Below, piece after piece: positions 58,496 to 64,000 of a DNA stretch of 64,000 nucleotides. Every line of letters starts with the position of its first letter. Positions within the stretch are counted from its first letter, which is position 1. The notes beneath the pieces were generated by a model that had not been told where the DNA came from, ran no database searches, and saw only the letters and a list, made by a program, of their open reading frames with translations. The position numbers were made by a program, and so were the translations under genes. This DNA comes from Branchiostoma floridae (Eukaryota > Chordata > Leptocardii > Amphioxiformes > Branchiostomatidae), in NCBI RefSeq assembly GCF_000003815.2, contig NC_049997.1:1566447-1630446 (forward strand), read 5' to 3'.

Positions 58496-59186
58496 CAGTC
58501 AAACCTGCTCAAGACCTGCGCATTTTGGAGGTTTGAGGAATAGCAACTCACAACATGCCCGAGGCATAGTATAATTGGTTTCCGTGGTGTTTAATGGCAA
58601 ATAACAAGCACATGCACGCAAAGAAATACGTCAGCGAGGTGTTTAAAAAATGTCAAATACAACACGCATATGCACGTAAAGGTTTAAACTTTAAAGGTCG
58701 CAGTTGGATGGGATTTCGAGATCAACAGAACTGGTGGTACAGCACAGTACATTTACAACAAAAATTATTTACATAGAATAGTCACTTTACTAATGGCAAT
58801 AAAACAAAGTAAATGTTCATCGAAAAACCCTAGTCCGAAGAATATAGTTTTCATCCTTAAAATTCCAGTCGCAATGGGACTAAAACCAGTCGCATCCACG
58901 AGCCCTGATCCGTCATATTATTTTGAACATTATATTGTGGTTAAAATCGGACGTAAACTTGGCACACGCTAGTTATCATAAAACATCGATGACACCTCAA
59001 GCTTGAAAATGACGTGGTTGTTATGGGCAGAGATTCGGTCCTGTGCAGCCCCAATTTTTGGCAGTAGCGTTGGACAGGTGGTTGTCTTGAAAAGGTCGCT
59101 TAATGCTTACGTGAATGGAAAAAAAATTTGGGGGCCGAAAAAAAGGGGTCGTAATGACCAGGTGGTCCCTTGGGCAGGTTTGACTG
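58496..59186. mobile_element. TA-inserting MITE (CAGTCAAACCTG family), long copy
   Basis: CAGTCAAACCTGCTCAAGAC and GGGCAGGTTTGACTG ends, 691 bp. The flanking dinucleotides are CA and TG, so the TA duplication is decayed. The interior matches the nested copy (CATGCCCGAGGCATAGTATA region). Confidence 0.8.
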
Positions 59187-61873
59187 TGTTTCCCTGTGAT
59201 GACCAATGGCTGGTGTCATGACTGTGAAAAGTAACAAGTATATACATGTACTAGGTGAATTGGATGAGGAAATGTTAATGACTTTCACCATCAACCACAT
59301 GCATGATGATGCAGTTCCTACTCAATCACTCATCAGACAGCATTCAAGTGACATGAATGTTGAAGTTACAATGTCATATTGATACAAAGAGGAAACAGTT
59401 TGGACTGCCTGCTTCACTTCATTAGGCTACTGTATCACCAATGTTGTATGCTTTTTGTCATGGAAAAGAGCTTGCCCAATCAGCACTTACAAATGTACAC
59501 TTGTCTAGGACAATCAGACTTTTGGACTTGTCCAACCCTGCTGTATGTGCATGAGATTTTCTTTTTGTAAGTAATGGGAACACAGTCTGGAAACAGTCAC
59601 CATTTCATACATGTACATTCTGTGTAAGTCTGGTCTGATTTTCTTGACAACAGCCACCTAATTGACAGAATACAGCCAGGACACTCAAGGTTGGCTGCAA
59701 ACTGTCAGTCACAGTGCTGAGCAAGAAAGTCAGGACCTTACACATGGGGAATCTACTCATATTTCAAGGAGCATCAGACTATCATCAAATGTGACCTTGG
59801 TTGGCTGAAGCAAAATTTCACAGAATGCCGTTATAACGTTGCCGCATGAACCCATGACAATCACGTGTAAATCCTATTTGCTCTGTGCCTTCCTTGATCT
59901 TTTCCTAATATGATTCATTTCTTACAAGTCCCTCTAATTGGTACATGTTTGTGAAGGTTGCAGATGATACAAAAAGAACTAGTACATATGTAATGAAGAC
60001 AAATAAATACGAATATGTTGAGGGAGGTTAGATGGGGATGTGAAAGTGGCAAAGCTGATGGATTTCCCTCATGGATCAACATCAAGCACAAAAAAGGATC
60101 TTAATATGTTTACCTCTTACTTGAGATACTCAAGAATTGATTAAAACATGGTTGCCTGTGTAGTAACATTAGGCTGTGATGTTGGATACAGAGGCTGACT
60201 GCGCCATATGTGGTATTTTCTCAGTAAAACTGGGATATGAACAAAATCGACAACTACCCAACATCCTTAGGTTAGGTACGAATAAGGCCAACATGGCTTC
60301 AAGTATGGTTTATCAATCTCATGAGGTTCAGTATCATTGTAGATGACCTACATTAACAGGAGATGAAGATGTAATGGTAAATGGGGGGTGTTAATGGGGT
60401 GTTTTAGTATCAGTAAAGGGGCAGGTATCAGTTGGGCACCTGGAGGGTTTAGGGCTGTGTGAAAATCCATTGCGTTCATACGACAGAATACATTGTGTCT
60501 CTCAAACCAAGTGCTTTCCCATGCATTATACTGATACATGTAAGGTCTTAATTTTCACCAGTGCTGTATAGAGTGAAAAAATCTGAGGCTGAAGAAGCTA
60601 ACTTCATATCTTATGACACTAATTCAAAGGCAGGCAACTTCCCATCATGCTTTGGGATCACGGTTTCAAATTGTGCACATTTATACTGTAGTTCCACATT
60701 CAGGTTTTTTTTAATTGGGGATGATAAGTTGCAAAAAAACAAGGGAGAAATGTTGTCCATTTCTGTTTTGTAATTTCCAACTGAGGGATATGCTACGTCA
60801 TGCCGTCACCATGGTAACAATTTGAATCAAACTAACCGTCTCCTGGGTGATGGCACCATAGGGAAAAACAGATCTTTTAATGGTCAATGGTTCTCCATCT
60901 TGACATGGTAAATTCTTAATATCAAAATGATGCATACTTTTAAAGGTAATGCAACTAAATTAATGATGTTTTAAATGTACCATGACATTGTCATGAAAAG
61001 GAAACTCAAAGGGTAAGTTTTGTATGGATAACTTAACACCTGATATTTAATCCCAATGCAGTAGCAACATGATAACATCACATGTACATCAATGCTTAGT
61101 GCAATGTTGTGCAGGTGAGAGTTCGGTCTGTAATGCTGAACATTCTTTTGAACCAGTTTAACCTTACATGTAATGTATGCATGTAGCACTGATTGTCAGA
61201 ACATAATTATGCTGATATGAGAAAGGTTTTTTACACACTGGTGATTGCTCATTCTTTGTCTTGGACATCAAAAACAATAAGCGGTAGCTAGTTTTCCCCT
61301 GCCACTCGACTCTGTGACACCTGCAAGTGCACCTTGTGTTGCTAAACTTGCAATAGAATGGGGATTCCACAGACTGAGATAGATCTTGTGATTAGCACTC
61401 AACAATCTTCAAGGTCTGTCAAATTGAATGATGAATGATCTCAAAGGTCTTCCAATGGCCACTCAATAACCAATGATTTCTGGTCGCTCGTCGGTTGTCC
61501 AATGGTTTCTGTGCTGTGGAAACAAGGCCTAAGCAATGCCTGGGCATGTCCAATTGTGATATTTAATCAGGTCAATTCTGATGACAGTCACTGTGGTACT
61601 TCATATAATAGAGTTAGATGTTTGTTGTACCTCCTCATATTAATTTGGCTTCATCTAACGCAAACCTAAATGAATTTGAAGACCTTTTTTCAAACCTCCA
61701 ATCCTGCAAATATGGTTGTAATTAACACAATTTACATCCAGTGAATGTGTATTTACCCAAATTACACATGATAACTGTGAACTCTTTGAACTTAAGCAGA
61801 ATGCTATTTGAGCATTTCCTTATTTATCAAATACAAATGACATGGACATTTATATGATATATATGTGTATTAC

Positions 61874-62428
61874 CAGTATTCGAAATACACATAGTTAACT
61901 TGCAATTTGCACGTAATTTTGGAGATTTGCATGTAAAACTATTCTGAACTTGCAATCTTGCATGTTGAAAATAATTGGCCTATAGTAAAAATACTGAGGA
62001 ATTAGCTACCCTACTCTTTGACAGAACGACATTCCTTGCTTTTGCCAATAACTCTCTAAGGTAGCTTCACTAGATGTGATCAAAATTTGCCGACTCAATT
62101 TAGCCAACGGTCGTCAGTAGGTGTTATAAATAATCAAATTCAGCTTTGCTGCAAACTTACGTGCTGATTATGTGAATATCTTTCCAAAATTTCAAGTTCT
62201 GTCTATATTTTTATGCGCCGATTTCCGTCCGTGAAATGTGACAGAATGGGCAAAATTCTTATCCGTCCTGAGCAGCAAAATTCGGAAAAGGACGGAATGG
62301 TGGATGTTGGCAAGAACATTACAGTATAGACGAAGTTACATTTTGCATGTAAATTTTTCAAATTGCAAGTAAAATTTTTGCCAACTTGCAATTTTGCATG
62401 TAGCAAAAAAAAAGTATTTCGATCCCTG
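61874..62428. mobile_element. CAGGG-family element, uninterrupted copy
   Basis: It matches 40766-41614 end to end except for that copy's nested insertion and some divergence. The left end is decayed (CAGTATTCGAAATAC), the right is GTATTTCGATCCCTG. The target duplication is not clear. Confidence 0.8.
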
Positions 62429-62969
62429 TAGTACATGTATGTTCACCTTCACTAACTTGCATGTCACAAGTCTATTACATGTACAAAATGTACCACTAAT
62501 GAATTTATAGGATTTCACATTGATTATGAAAATTTGACCCATATTTGTGTCTTCATGTCGATGAATGTTCCTCTTGGTTAAAGATTACAGGTCACTCATC
62601 TCAACTTCCTGTATTGCAAAACTCTCCAAATATAGAATTTCCTCCTTACTTTATGCACATTTGCTGGTAGAGGGCCCAAAATCAAGCTTGATCTTTGTCT
62701 TCCCAAGACCTAGTACCCACATATCAAAAATCATCACAATCCATCCAATTTACCTTCTACAGTTGGTGGCAAAACAATGTCACCATACATACAGACAAAT
62801 AGACAGACATTGAAAACAGTGTAATGTTACCTCCGATTTTCCCGGAGGTGAAGCTGCTAGCAGAATGCCTACGTAACACTAGGAGAGCAGTGACTAGTAA
62901 GGTGGGAGCAGCAGGTCACCAGTGCTGTCATTGCCCACTCAGTACTGGCTGACACAGTTTTACTCATTA

Positions 62970-63940
62970 GGCCACAGCAAGGAAATCTAATGGATAACAT
63001 CAGCCTGGGCATTAATTTTTTGCCTGATTTTGAAAAAAAGAAAGAATATTTTCCCCTCTGGAGATGGTGAACATGTACCAAAATGAGAAAGTACTAAAAT
63101 GGCAAAATACATTATGCACTTGTAAGTCAAAGAAGTAACACTAAGTGAGGTACATGTAGCCATAACCGTAGTTGTAGAAGTGAAACTAGGAAGGTCGGTA
63201 TATGCACTTGCCTATAAGCAAGTTCAGCATATTTCACTTCACTCATCTCCTTAATAATATGCAAAAAAGGACTGTTCCAAAATAGAATTTGAAAAAAAAT
63301 CATCCACTGCGAGAATGGACACTTCATGTATGTATATTTAATGTCTAGAAATCGCCCCAAATCCCCATCCTTTGAACTCAGCCACTTCAGGGAAAGATGA
63401 TCAATTTTTGGTCGAGCAACAATGTTTTTATTCTCCAAAATATTATCCACGTCATGTTTTTGAGGCAGTAAAGTCTGAAATTGACAGCATTAGAACTGTA
63501 AGGAGTTTAAATGTTCCATTATTTCTTTATATAGGTTTACAGATGTCCTCAAACTTCTCCATATTATATAATTTATTCTTGTGGCTCGAAGTTATGAATT
63601 AAACACACATGCATTTCTGCCAAACATGAATTCTGGTTATGGTAATTCTTGTATGAATGTGGTTTGAAAGCCTTGCTCTGGAGTGAAAAAAGACTTTACA
63701 ATGTAAAAAACAATATATTTCAATCCATGGCTACATTCCATACTTACATTCTGGTGGAGTGAAATAAAAGCGGTACCAATATGGTAACCATGACTGTAGC
63801 TGTCAACTTGGTAAGTGATACTAGTCTTGAAAATATTGCTTTTACCCATCTGGTTTTTTTCCATAATAGAATCTTTAAGTTATTAAATTGGGGAGTCTGC
63901 AGACTGAGGATGTCATCTACAAAACTTACTTGCTGTGGCC
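62970..63940. mobile_element. PIF/Harbinger-like MITE, copy 4 (longest)
   Basis: GGCCACAGCAAGGAAATC at the left and ACTTACTTGCTGTGGCC at the right, TTA on both sides (62967-62969, 63941-63943). At 971 bp it is twice the others, with about 500 bp of unrelated sequence in the middle. No transposase recognised. Confidence 0.8.
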
Positions 63941-64000
63941 TTAGCTATTCTCAAGTAAAATACCGTACAAAATACATGTAGCTGTAGACACTACTTGTAC

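Larger units (their letters stand above)
56919..64000 (-). other. Sodium-channel intron, continuing past the window
   Basis: No domain III exon was found on the - strand. The stretch contains inverted-repeat elements at 57468-58203, 58496-59186, 61874-62428 and 62970-63940. The remainder (59190-61870) shows no recognisable repeat or gene. Confidence 0.5.

Noticed and set aside
63127-63450. 107-codon - strand frame as a possible sodium-channel domain III exon
   Set aside because: No S4, pore or S6 pattern is present, and it lies inside the PIF-like element at 62970-63940.

Overview
The window looks like draft-assembly nuclear DNA of an invertebrate chordate, most probably a lancelet (Branchiostoma). 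It carries four intron-rich animal genes whose relatives are deuterostome or bilaterian proteins, two runs of N, abundant minisatellites, many short inverted-repeat transposons, and CR1-like LINE pieces with an ATTG or GATACA tail. The species call is inference; the gene calls are read from spliced, in-phase exons.

Gene layout, left to right. (1) A class I Rab11-family interacting protein on the + strand, exons 3014-13151. The first C2 residues lie off the left edge. Two introns are largely tandem arrays (37-bp and 56-bp units), each broken by an assembly gap. (2) A complete six-exon D-2-hydroxyacid dehydrogenase of the glyoxylate/hydroxypyruvate reductase type on the - strand, 27678 down to 20666, 326 aa. 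(3) A complete ten-exon Emi/Erp gene (FBXO5/FBXO43 type APC/C inhibitor) on the + strand, 36108-48023, predicted 1095 aa with F-box, zinc-binding region and C-terminal RL tail. It sits behind a dense CCAAT/CRE/CHR/E2F-like promoter. (4) The 3' part of a voltage-gated sodium channel on the - strand: the III-IV inactivation linker, all of domain IV and the C-terminus, 56918 down to 52332. Upstream exons lie beyond 64000. Genes 1 and 2 converge, 2 and 3 are head to head over 8.4 kb, and 3 and 4 converge. They are unrelated in pathway: membrane recycling, hydroxyacid metabolism, cell-cycle control and excitability.

The rest is mostly mobile DNA. Many elements are delimited by terminal inverted repeats and matching target-site duplications. 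They include four PIF/Harbinger-like copies with TAA/TTA duplications, hAT-like elements with perfect 8-bp duplications, a TA-inserting family, a family with CAGGG ends and 5-bp duplications, a 100-bp foldback hairpin, and two adjacent copies of an element with CTAATTG...CAATTAG ends, one 282 bp and one 3.2 kb. There are also a tRNA-derived SINE, four or five LINE fragments and one RNase H retroelement fragment. In one place a TA-inserting element sits inside a CAGGG element, and the intact relative elsewhere in the window gives the empty site.

The observations I rate highest are the nested insertion with its empty-site relative, the CAGGG family whose subfamilies carry different internal repeated words, the LFM form of the sodium-channel inactivation motif, the LINE tail abutting a splice donor, the tandem CTAATTG elements, and the cell-cycle-type promoter of the Emi gene. 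No CRISPR, rRNA or functional tRNA gene was seen.
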